Shown one piece after another: positions 45,943 to 57,414 of a DNA stretch of 64,000 bases; position 1 is the first letter of the stretch; every line of letters starts with the position of its first letter. Where the stretch lies: NCBI GenBank assembly GCA_022376465.1, contig JACDTU010000011.1, positions 248,001 to 312,000 of the forward strand, written 5' to 3'. This DNA is from Cubamyces lactineus (taxonomy: Eukaryota > Basidiomycota > Agaricomycetes > Polyporales > Polyporaceae). Made by a program: the position numbers and the translations under genes. Under the pieces are notes generated by a model, which was not told the DNA's origin, did no database searches, and was given only the letters and a program-made list of their open reading frames with translations.

Positions 45943-48900
45943 GGCCGCTCTGAGATGGTCCCACGGCCTGACGCAATTGTAGGTATCGGTCGAGGCGCAA
46001 GGTCGTCGGCGGTAGATGTCAGTCCGTCATGTATAAACCTCACTCCGCTGTCGATAGTATGCGATGAGATGGATGCGATGGAAGAGCAGCGACGTTGCGT
46101 TGCTGCCATAGACGAAAGCCTCAAACGCTTTGCGTACGACTCGGAGCTCAGGCTGTAACATTGCGAGGAGAGGGGCGGCCGAGCGAGGGAACGATAGATT
46201 AGATAAGGATTCGCTGTGCATTTGCTTGATCTAATCTCTCCCTCATCTATTCCGAGAGATGCGGGCAGAGGATTTGTCGGCCGTCCTCTCCATTTTTGTG
46301 CATCTTCATGGATGGAGCAAAGATTTACACAGCACAGCGATCTTCAGAGGTTGGGAGAAGTTCGAGAGAAAAGATCTAGGGTATAGGCCTCAAGGTTAGC
46401 CTTTCTGGCTTTTTTGTGGAGCCTGAGTGATCTTTAGCTACTGGCAGATCTCGTCATGGTACAGCATGATGGCGGCCGCGGGGTTGACGTAGGGTTCGAG
46501 ACCACGGAGCTATGAACTTGCAAGTAGAGGCGTGCATATGGATTTTCCATTTCCCACCTTCGATGGATAATCACGAGAGTGAAGCCTGAACTCGCTGATC
46601 TTGTACTGCTGCCTCAGATACCAGCCTCCGGTGGGCTGTTTTGATGGCTTATTGTGGATCTATAGTTGTACACCGACTAGAGACCATGCGACAGAAATGC
46701 GCCTACACTTCGAATGGTTATGTACAAGATGCCATAAGCCAACTTGTGGCTCTGGTATTCGCTGATAGGGGTGAGTGGACGTCAATCTCCCTGCGCTGGA
46801 TGGTAATATGCGCTGACCGCGTCCTCAACCTCAGCTTAAGTCCACAGCCGGGTCACGGTCTTTGTCATCCACATGTTGTACGGCAGCATATATCATAACG
46901 GCCGCGGGCAGTTCTGTCTCGACTTCTTTGGCACCTGCCGCAAATTGGCCGTCACCCTTCCGAAAGGGCACGCTCCTTCAAGCTGGCGGGCAAGCTGACA
47001 CGGACCGGCAGGTGCGAATGTCCACGATGCCGGTGCAAGGCGACCTAACCTCAAGGAATCAACGCGGACGCTATTCCTGCCGGAAAATAGACATGGGATG
47101 CGATGGCAGCGTTGTATATCACGTCGCGGACGAACAGTCGTGCGGAGTATCCTGCTGAACTCACAGCGAATGCGCTCTCCTGCAAGGCAGCACTCTGCGT
47201 AATAGGTATGTGTAGGCTCAATTACAACCCAATGCTTAACCTGTACGCGGCCGCAGGTCTCTGGCCTCCATGTGAGTGTCGTGTTACTCTCAGGCTGGTC
47301 GCCCTGAATACACACTTGTGGTCTTGTCCGCCTGTATCATGAAAACAGAGGATGCACTTGTATTCCATACGGTATTAACCGCGTACTCACGACGATTGTC
47401 CGACTCACTAAAATTCAACCCGTATTCATCGGTCAATGTCGACGACATGCCGCATTACTCACTATTACTCACCGCTCAGTGCATATGGCAGTAGTAATAC
47501 ACAGAAACTGGTGGAACGCGCCCTGTTCACCGCCGTCGGACTCAGAGAGGCATCAACCGATGGCCCGCGCCCCAGGGCCGTTCGGCCTCACCGATCGACA
47601 CGCACAGTGCGCAAGGCAGGCACCCGCAATCGACTGGCGACCGACGTCCCGAGCCGTGCACCGCGGCACCGCGTACCGCGTACCGTGCACCGTGTCGCCA
47701 CCGCCCTGTCTGCCCCGCGACCGGTCGGTGGGTCGGGGGCATGACGTCCAGACCGCGGCGGCGGTGCGCACATGTCAATATAAGGCGGAACAGGCCGCAG
47801 TGAGTTACAGGCGTCGTCGACTCTGGTCGTGCAGCTGGAGATCTCGGCCTCCGAAGCCACTGGTGACTGGCCGGTATGGCTACTCATTGCGTTGCGCACT
47901 GCCATTGGTGGCTTGGCGGGGAAAGGCACTATTGGCTGGCTCATCCAGGGCGGGATTCGCGTGCCGAGGACGAATCCGAACGTCGAAGGAAGGGGGCACA
48001 CAGTCCAAGCTTCAAGGACCGAAGACCGAGGACCGACGGGCGCAGAGGGCGCCCGGCGCGGTCGCTGGTCGATCTTATCGCGCGCCACCGCTCTCAAATG
48101 GGGGTATGTGCCTGGCTGATTCTCCAGGTTCGGGAGGATAAGGAAAGTCCTGAGCGGCATTATGGTAAGGCTGTCTTCGTGCCGCCGGTATGGAGTGCAA
48201 GGGGCGGGAGTCGGGCGGGGTGGGCGGGCCTGGGATATTTGTGGTCGTGTGCCGCTACGAACGAAAGATACGCTGTGTAACGGTCGGTGTCATGCGACGC
48301 GTTGCTGAACGAAGGCCTACAGTGAAGGGAGAAACTGATACAGTACTGCGTGAGTACTCAGCAATTTTTATTTGTTGGGTACGTGTCAGTGAAATGGGGA
48401 ACCATCATCCTTGGCAAAGTTGTGCAAAGCCTTCGTCGGTAAGTTCTTGACGTACCGAGTCGCATACACGTTGACAGAGAATATCTCTTAACCGTTGCCC
48501 AATCTCTGGAAGTCTTCGTGCGCACGACAGAAGAATCGGTCACCTCTCTAGCATGCCACCACACTGGACCGGGAACCTGATGAACAGAAGTCGAATGCTC
48601 GTTCTGACATCCAAGAGTCGAGACCACCGCATCGCATCGAGTACCGCCATCTTCACGCACGACAAGAAGGGGTATTGCACCATACTGATCAGGCCTTGAG
48701 GACAGTAAGCTGTTGCGCAAAGGCTGGCGAACTACTGGATGTCGAGACCTCAGACCACAAGTGGACAGAGCCGATCAACAACCGCGCTGGCAGGTCGATA
48801 GTGCCTGAGAGACCGCAGAGACGGTAGCTAGCCCCTGAATGGCGTTCTACATGGAGGCCTTCGCACGTCTAGGTCGCTGTGTGTCCTTGGGAGCGATGCT

Positions 48901-49968
48901 TCAGCGTTGAGTAGCAACGCGTGCGTTATCGCCGCTGGGTTGACCACATGAGCGTCGGGCTCAGCCGCCTTGGATCGACCGGGTATTTTCACGCGTTTTG
49001 CTGCTGTTCAAGCTAATCATGGCTGCCTTGCTTCCCAATGCCATGAATCCCATGGACAGCCTGTCGCATGTTTCGGTAGTGCAAGATGGAGTCGACCCCA
49101 TTACTGAGTATTCAATCGTTACGTCTTCATCACGGTGGGCATATACGACCAGACTAAAAGCGGAGGTTTTCCTGCGGTACGCTTCATGAGCCACGCCCAC
49201 AAGGCGCGCTGCGAGAAAGCACATGCAATCGTGAGGGAACATGATGAGAAGCTGCAGCGATCTCGCACGAGAAGGGCTGGCTGCACACGGTTGGGCGGTG
49301 TGTGAGCAAGTACGGGGAGGCTATAGGAAGATGGCCGGAGGTTAGAAGCCGCGCTGGTGCGAGTCGGGTTCGAAACGAAGACTCGCCTGAAATCTGTTCA
49401 AGCGCGGCGCTCGCGGGCGCCAGCGCCACCGAGGAGTTCGAGAAAGCGAGTGCGATCACGACTTGCCGTGATTAGTCTAAACAGACACTGCGCAGAAAGA
49501 TGGCCACGCGAGGTCGCGGACGTGGCAGAGCTGAGCGTAGTGTAGGCTGTCACTGTACCAGGGGCGGACGTGCAGGACGCGTGGTGTGGCTGGTGCGGAC
49601 GACATATCAGCGTCAAGATACCTTGGCGAGCGTTGGACGAGAGCGGGCGATTCCCATTTCCAGCAGATGAGGGCGGGGGCGGTGTGACGGGGGTGTGAAG
49701 AGGAGCCGGAATGGGGCGTGATGCTGAGATCGGGACGATTGGGGATCGGGCGTCTATCTCCGGGAGAGGCAAGAATTGTAAGTCCGACGAAAGTACTCAT
49801 ATTGCCATAAGCGCATTCCACGCTAACCACCAATCGTCCCAAAGTCCTCGCATCCTCGCCTCGTCTTCATCCTCCTCCTCCTTCTCTCCTCCCGACTCAC
49901 TCCTTCCGTCGTCGCATATCCCGGCCCCCGCGTGGGTTCCCCCCACTTCCGCTCAGGACAAGCAAGCC
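45943..49968. other. 4 kb gene-poor region
   Basis: No supported gene. The longest frame, 47479-48141 plus, has no motif and is opposed by ORFs of similar length on the other strand (47588-48160 minus). Near 47660-47695 there is a short degenerate caccg/taccg repeat. 49.85-49.93 kb is a CT-rich leader for the Kelch-BTB gene. Confidence 0.45.
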
Positions 49969-52900
49969 ATGTATCCCATCTCTGACCTCACCGCCTTCTG
50001 CCGCAAGACTACCGGCGATGTCCCTCCCAAGCTGGTCGTACGTAGCCTCGCTTACGTTCACGCGACCCTTCTCAGTGACGTTCGTGTCTAGGGCGCGTCT
50101 ACCACCGTCGTCGGTTCCAAAATGTATCTCTATGTACGTCGCGTACCTGCACACACAACCGCGCATATGTGCTGACAACGCGTACAGGGCGGACGCTTGG
50201 TCTCTGAGCGGAAGATGGTCTCGGACATCTACATGTTCGACCTGGAGACCTTCAAATGGGAGAGGATTGCGCAGTCTCCCGAGGACGATATTCCCCAGGC
50301 ACGCTACTTCCACAGTGCTGATACCTGTACGTATTCACTCCATGCTATGTAACGTCGTTCCATTCCACTCATTTGGAATGTAGGGCGGAATCACCTCATT
50401 ATCTTCGGTGGTATGGCTATCAAGCCGCAGTCAGAAAACCCCGAGGACCTGTGCGTTCTGAATGACGTCCGTCTATTCGACCTGACCTCCCGTCACTGGC
50501 TCCCGGCTGCCCCTCTACCTGCTGACTCGTCGCTTATTCCTGACGCCCGTTATGCCCACCTCTCCTCCGTGACCGCCGACCGCCTCTTTATAATCGGCGG
50601 TCAAGATCTCGCCAACGTTTGGCTAGATGACGTTTACATTTTCGATCTGAACTCGCAGGCGTGGATACAACGCCGGGACTATCCAAGGCACTGTGGTACG
50701 TACCGTAGCGTTGCGGTCACTGCGGATCAACGCGTCCGTCTTCCCCAGGAAGAGACGCGCGGAGGACAGGCCTCCGCAAGACTCGGACCTGTGGGCTCGC
50801 GTTTCAAAGTTGACAAGGCTGCTCCGACTCCGGCGAATGCGACGCAGTCGGACACGCTTATCCATTTGCCGTACTCCGCTCAGCCTACGGAGGATTACCC
50901 TTGCGATATCTTCTTGTTCAGCAACTACAACGTACGTAAATCAAACCCTCTAGGGAACAGATCATGGTGCTCACTGGATCGTTTGCTCAGTTCACAGACG
51001 TCCAACGAGAATTAGAAGTCTTCACCCCTCTTCCTGATGGTGATTTCACTGTCTCTGACCGGTCCTCATCTATGACCGGTACTTCCTTCCCACCTGGTCT
51101 GCGGTTCCCTACCGGTGCCATCCTTGGCACCTACTTCATTGTCGCCGGAACCTACCTCTCTCAGACGTATCAGTCCTTCTCAATCTGGGCACTCGACCTG
51201 ATCAATATGACATGGTCCCGCATCGACCCGGGCAGTGCTCTGGCATCTGGTTCTTGGTTCCGCAGCTGTCTTTGGGCTAGTGCGAATAAGTTCGTCGTCT
51301 TTGGCAACCGCAATGGGAATCTTGTCGAGGACTACAACCGTCGACTTCTGAGCTGGGATCATGTGACTTGCATAGACTTGGAGGCCTTCGGCATCTACCA
51401 ACCACCACCCCTTGTGCTTGACGTCCCCATGCAGGAACTTGGTCTGGCTGCACTGGAGGAAGGCCTCATGGCTGACTTCGAGATCATCTGCGACGATGGA
51501 AGGAGGATCAAGTGCTCGCGGAAACTCCTTGAAGACCGTTGGCCGTGGTTCAAGGAACAACGTAGGATATTCCTTCAGGCTGCGACTCGCGCGTTGGAAA
51601 CAATGCCTTCTGTATCATCCCACACTCCTCTTCCCGAAGTCGCAAATGCCAACCGGCAAGAACCGCGCCCGGATCCTCGACTCACCCCTCGCGCTTTCAA
51701 CCTCTCTGAGCCGTATCCTATCACTCTGGCGTTACTGCAGTACTTCTACTCTATGGCTCTCATTACACCTCTGCAACACGCCCCTGCCGTACTCAGCCAG
51801 CTGCTCCTCCTCTCGAGCACGTACCAGATCACGCATCTGCAGGCGCTCGTGAAGCACGCCATGCACCGCGCGCTCAGTTACGCAACGTCCGTTGGAATCT
51901 ACGGCGTGTCCACGCTGTGCAGTTGCCGGAGCCTACAGATCCGGTGAGTATCGTACATATTCTACGTGTCCCTTCTCCGGGGACGATGTAACCATAGGAC
52001 GACACGCTGACATGTGTTCCTGTCATCTCGTTTTCCAGAGCTCTACGAGTCGTCATGGTACGCCACCTGCCTCTTTGTGTTCCTGAGATCCGTGCTGACA
52101 GATTCGTTGTCCGTTTGATTGTTGGCATCGCTCCTGGTATCTCTGTGATTTGCAGGCATACAGCCAGAAACGGCCGACAGGTGTTCGTTCGAAGGCGGAC
52201 AAGGATGGCTCCGCAGGTGGTAAGGGCTCTGACCACAGCGGCGGCGGCGCGGGTGGTGGTGGCGGAGGCGGGCGCTTGGAACCACCAAGTGCCGCCCGCC
52301 CGCGCGGAATGTCGGATGCGTCCTATATGCGCGGCCCTAGTGATATGGGAGGCGCAGTGCCTCGCGGATATGTTCGGGGGACGCCAGGTCAGTCGCTGGA
52401 CGTAGTTGGTTAGCTTCGTGGTACTGATGGAATTCTTGTTAGCTCCTGAGCCGCTCGTCGGCCTGTCTGACCTACAGGAGTTCGGTTTGCCTCATGGGCG
52501 GAGTGTCAAGAGGGTGTCCGACGGATCGATGGTGCTGCCCCGTATGGCTGAGGAGTCCTCCGACCATGGCCATCACATTGGTACGCTCATCCGAATTGCT
52601 CTAGTGATATCCTGCTGACCTTTACATATCAGTACCTCCACCTCCGCCGCCTCCTGCGATGCCGCTCCCGCGTCCTCCGGCCTTGGGCCCGAAACGTGCA
52701 GCCTCTGTTGACAACTTCTCAGAGCATGGACGGATGTCTCCTGTGTCTGTCAAACGGTCGTCGTCACCCGTGCCGTTCAAGCCTCTGTCGCCATCACCTA
52801 TCGTGAGGACGACGCCCACGCCGCCGAGGCCATTCAGCGTCATGTCCCAATCCACGGACCAGGACCTCATGGCGATCGCCGAGCTCCTGTCACCTACGGT

Positions 52901-54086
52901 GGATACGAGCGCGACTGATAACGATGTACCTACATCTGAGACGGCTCCCATGGCTGAGCTCGAGCCTGTCCCGGATGTGTTCTTCGACGAGGCTGTCGCT
53001 ACAACCTCCATCCGTGACTCGATGTCATCGTCGACGTCGTCCGCATACTCCTCCTATCATCGTCCGTCCACCGCGTCCGTCCGCAGCTCGATTTACACCG
53101 ACTCCGACGGCGCGTCGTACCTGGGTGACGACCTCCCCGATCCCTCCGTCCTCTTCTCCCTCCATTCCAATGCGTTCCACGGTGGATTCCACCTCCCACG
53201 TGGTTCGCTGCCCATGCCCCCGCTGGACGACAACCGTTCCTTGTCATCAGCGACGTCCTACAGCTCATTGCGCACACCGAGTCTCAGCCGGCATTCGTCC
53301 GTGCAGTTCCTCAGCTCTCCCCCGGTCAGTCCGACGTCGTCGTACCTGCCTACGCCTATCGATGCGCCCAGCCCGTCACCGCAGCCGCCCTCAAAATCAC
53401 TCGATGTCATCGAGGAGGCGCGGTATGGTGAGGACCAGGAGCTCCGCCGTGTGCCTTCGGATGACACGCAGACCATTCACATGGGCACACCCTCAGGCTC
53501 GTCCTTCCCGCCTGTTGAGCCGTTCCTCATGCGCAAGCCGGAGCCACGGTATCCACAGCAGGGCGTGTCGACGCTTCAGCGCAGGCTTCCCGAGCTTGAG
53601 AAGTTGCGGATCAGCACGCAAACCGCGGACCATGCTACCTCTCCTTCCCCGTCCTCCGCTGCGCGCCACAGCCAGAACTCTGCATCCCTACCAGTTCCTG
53701 CGTCCCCAGTGCTGTCAGCGCGGAGCAGCTCCTCAGGAGCTTCGTCCCACCGCGGCTCGGGCGCCGGCAAGAGCGGGTTCGGGAAGCTCTTCGGGCGGGG
53801 CGACAAGGACAAGGACAAGGAGTCGAAGAAGAGCGGCGGCTCGTCTGTGTCCGGGTCGAACCAGAGCGTGATGTCGTTCGAGCTCGGGATGTCGAAGGCG
53901 GAGGAGAAACGGCTCAAGAAAGAGGCGGCGAGGGCGCGCACGGAGCGCCTCGCGCAGGACCTCGCGGACAAGGCCAAGAAGCGTGCCGAGGAGGCCAAGG
54001 CAGCCAAGGCGACCCGGGTCAAGACCAAGTCGAGCCGGCCGTGGGAGGAGGAGGGCGGCATGTACGATGGCATCTCGTACTTCTGA
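49969..54086 (+). CDS. Kelch-repeat/BTB protein, Ral2-like, 1197 aa
   Basis: Nine exons in frame (introns 50038-50091, 50134-50187, 50327-50383, 50932-50990, 51944-52038, 52058-52155, 52388-52442, 52581-52632). N-terminal kelch propeller: GASTTVVGSKMYLY, GGRLVSERKMVSDIYMFDLE, HLIIFGGM, NDVRLFDLTSRHW, RLFIIGGQDLANVWLDDVYI, then FIVAGTYLSQTYQSFSIWAL and KFVVFGNRNGNL. A BTB-like domain follows (LMADFEIICDDGRRIKCSRK ... LLQYFYSMALITP ... LVKHAMHRAL). The last 600 residues are disordered, Pro/Ser-rich, with a PPPPPPP tract and a C-terminal charged coiled coil (EEKRLKKEAARARTERLAQD). This layout matches fungal Ral2-type proteins that act upstream of Ras and polarity; that link is inference. Exon 6 is only 19 nt (52039-52057). 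Start chosen after the CT-rich leader; an in-frame ATG at 49711 is less likely. Confidence 0.85.
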
Positions 54087-54704
54087 GCGACGTACCACAG
54101 GGTACGCCCGCCGAATCGGTTCCACGAGCGTTGTCGGTGCGCTGTAGATCGTGCTCGTTCTCCATTGTGGATCGCGTCCTCCCCTAGCTTGTTTGTTGTC
54201 TATGCGTTCGTGGTTTGGGTGGTATTGCATATATTGTTGCTTGCGGCGCGCGGTGATATATACTATTTGTAGGCTAGTGTGCTACCTTCCTCTCGTTGTT
54301 CCACCACCATCTCTCGCTGTAGTATAGATACCAGGTGTGCTTGGTAATTCGTGCCGTTGTGTGCTCAAGGGAATGGTTGCTCTCGTTTGGTTTACAGCGA
54401 CGTCGAGCTTTGGATGAATTGTAATGTTCAGCTACTTATGCAGATTCGGTGTATCGAGGGCGAAGAAATCAGATAGCGAGACATCTTTGGTGCGTGGGTA
54501 ATATGCAGCAATGAATATCGCGATTGCATCCAATTGGCATGACCGTAGATGCGATTCAAACGACAGTTCAGGGGAATCCATGGCATGAGTAATGTACATA
54601 TTCCAGTGCTCCGTCCTAGCAGCGGTAACAATCGACAGCGAGAAGAAGTAGTTGTAGCAAAGAGAGGAACGAAAGTACCACACCGACAACGATAGGCCAC
54701 GGGA
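54087..54704. other. Intergenic between convergent genes
   Basis: AT-richer 3' flanks; no supported ORF or RNA gene. Confidence 0.5.
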
Positions 54705-56735
54705 TCACAGCAGCGCGTCGACCTCATCACGGAAGTCTTGCGACGACGGTGCCGCGACGAAGTCACCAAACTCGTGAGGGTGGCCCAAGCCGATATCCAT
54801 GGGTGTGGCCCGCGCTCTTGGGATGCCGGCTGGGAAAATGGAGGGGCCTGCGCCATCGCCCACACCAGGAGCAGGAGGCTCCTGGAGAGGTGCAGGGACG
54901 AGCGGAGGGAAGTCTCCAGCAGAGAGCAACTCCGGCAAGGGAGCGGGTGGTGCATCCACGGCATCTGGAGGAGCTATCAGGTGGTTGACTGGAGAAACAC
55001 GTTGAGCCGGACGAGACGGAGTCATGAAGCTACAGTCAGGCGCACTCACATTCCTTCGCGTGCGTATGGTCCTTCTGTCTCGGACACTGGCTGCCCTGAG
55101 GACAGTCGGGACGCGCCATGATGTGTTCTTCGAGGAAGCCCTTCCTGCGCTCTCTGATCCACCAGTCGCGGAGGCCATGCAGCAACACCTCCGCTGCGCA
55201 CATCCGGCAAATTCTGGTGCGCGGCGCGTTCGGATCGGGATCGACGCCACCTGTGACTGGATGGAGATCTACGAAGAGCTCGAGCTCGATGAGAGGCGCG
55301 AACTGCCGTGGCTGTCCTTGGATATGGGCGACGATCTACCGAGAAAGAGTTGGCACCCCGTTAGCGCCGTTGTAGACATCGACGAAGGACACCAACGTAC
55401 CTCTCGATAGATATGTCTTGGCGAGAGATGTTGCGCACTCAGGTAGTCCAGCATGATGTCTACTTCGACTGTGTTGCCGTCAAAGTAATCATACACCTCG
55501 CCACATTGTATCAGATCGCTCAAGTCCGACAAGCCGTGGGGATGCTGAACAGTGAGGGGCGCGGCGATGCACCTCTGCGGGATGCCAATTCCACAGAACG
55601 AGACCTGGCAGAAATCGCATCTCGTGGTCGTCGGAGCTTGTAGCGCGAGGACGTTCTCACTGCGGACGCGGGTGAGGTGAACCGCAGCGAGCAACTGGTG
55701 TAGTACACATACCAATTGCCACACACGCCATGACCTGGGGGATTTCCATCTTCAATGAGCCAGCCATGTCCAGGGTCGGAATCAGGGTCTGCGATGGGCT
55801 GGGGACATCTCCAACCCCACTGGTTCCCAGGGAGACAGTGCGGGCAGGGCCTCATGTATATGCTGCTAGTCGTCGGCACGTTGGGTTCGGGAGAAGCTTG
55901 TCTTGGGCTCGGAATCTGTGTACGAGCTAGTCTAGAGATGGCGGAAATACGGAGGGCTGCGGCACGTACCCGAAGGTGCACTCCAGGCTGGTAGATGGCG
56001 TCTGCTTGCATCCGCTCTGACACCGACCGGGCTTTGCTGGGCGCGTGGCGCAAGAGCGTATCGACGACCGTCTGGAGAGGCCGGGAGTACGAGACGCTAG
56101 TGGACACGGTCCTACAGGCCGGGCAGCTTGTCCCACCATTCTACAGATAGGATAGATTAGCATCATACAGATAACAACCTCACAGACCAGATGAATGCAG
56201 GGTATGGGGGTGGCGCAAACATGGATGTCCCATTACAAGTTTAGCCACAGAGCCAAGGCTCAGACTACACAAGCCCAAAGCAATCAAGCGGTCGGGTGGA
56301 TGCAAGTACACTCACTTGTATCCACAGAGTTACGCAGCTACACGCCAGCCTCAGCACCGTCTCACACAGCAAGCCCACGGTCCCACTCACCTCCCGCAGA
56401 AGAAATGTTGGCACGGCGCGACGACCACGGGCCGGTATACGATGGCTGAGCAGCAGCCGCACTGCAGCTCTTCCTCCAAGTTGTCCGCCAGTGCGTTGCC
56501 GTCCGCGCCCGCTTCGCCGCCACCGGATTCGTCCTTCTGTTCAACATCTTCTCTGTCCTCTCGTACTCTCTTACGGCTCGTCTCCCCATCAGGCATGCCG
56601 GTGTCCTCGAAGGCTTGCGAGGCGCTGCGCTTCAGCGGTCCAGTGGCGCTCGGGGCGGCGGCCTCAGGCTCCGGGACGATCGGGCGTGCTCTCGAGCTGT
56701 CTTCTGGGACAGAGTCGACTACAGCAGCGTCCATA
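54705..56735 (-). CDS. CHFR: RING-finger E3 ubiquitin ligase, CHFR-like
   Basis: The start is the ATG at 56735 (MDAAVVDSVPEDSSRAR); the open frame above it begins with TTG. The RING is spread over three exons: LEEELQCGCCSAIVYRPVVV and APCQHFFCG in exon 1, SCVTLWIQ in a 22-nt microexon (56316-56337), and NGGTSCPACRTVSTS after an intron 56141-56315. Together they give a complete C3HC4 set. Then VVDTLLRHAPSKARSVSERM, and a cysteine-rich part (MRPCPHCLPGNQWGWRCPQP, TTTRCDFCQVSFCGIGIPQR and RTRICRMCAAEVLLHGLRDW), as in fungal CHFR relatives, whose animal namesake is a mitotic checkpoint ligase. The N-terminal FHA domain of animal CHFR is absent. The tail is Pro-rich. Some late splice sites were not fixed. 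Confidence 0.82.
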
Positions 56736-56840
56736 GTAACGCACAGGCAATAATTCTCCAAGCAATGTGTTCTCTCAGGTGAAGATGGTGGTTAGAGGTC
56801 AAGAGGGTCCGATAATTGTGACCGCCTAATTAGGAGATCG

Positions 56841-56848
56841 TATATAAG
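56841..56848 (-). promoter_or_regulatory. TATA box upstream of the CHFR-like gene
   Basis: CTTATATA on the minus strand about 106 nt upstream of the ATG at 56735. Confidence 0.4.
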
Positions 56849-57414
56849 CTAGGCGCTCGCCGCTCGCCACACGATGTGATGAGGTCCTAGAAGCGCCTAG
56901 CAGACCGCCACTCAGCCGAGCGCGAGTTCGTCGACGCTCTCAGACTGGCATGAAAGAGGTGCGCATAGCGCAGTAGCGGTTGAGAAGACGGGAGACATAA
57001 GAATATAAAGCTTCAACCAGAGGACAAACGGTAGACATGGGACACGAGCTACAATACAAACACAGGGAATCAAAGAAGGATAGAGTTACAGATATATACG
57101 CAGCGGGTGACGTCCTCAGAGTCCATCATGCCGCAGAGCTATGCACAAAGAAACAAAGGGTAAGACAGTATCAGCGTAATGCACATCATGTCCGTGTGCT
57201 ATGTACGGTTTATCACGGCTCCTGAGATTTGTTCCAGGGGAGCAGAGGAAGACGGCTAAGTACAATATAGTGCCGGTCGAATAAAGTGAGGGAATATAAT
57301 GTACCGCGAAAGCAAGGCGAGTGGCAGCACAAAGCGATAAAGAGGAGAGAAAACATACGAATATAAAAACGCGTATCCTGGGTGGGCGTCGTCGGTGACG
57401 CCACGGAGATTTTG
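56849..57414. other. Intergenic, AT-rich
   Basis: Upstream region of the CHFR-like gene and 3' flank of the next minus-strand gene; nothing else recognised. Confidence 0.5.

Noticed and set aside
47479..48160. 220-codon ORF on plus and 190-codon ORF on minus
   Set aside because: Mutually antisense, no motif, no splice support; composition artefact.
49331..49400. tRNA B-box-like ggttcgaaac
   Set aside because: The flanking bases do not form a T-arm stem and no A box or acceptor stem pairs around it.
52924..53871. 315-codon alternative frame inside the Kelch-BTB gene
   Set aside because: Ser/Arg-rich shadow of the last exon, which is fixed by phase and the terminal coiled coil.
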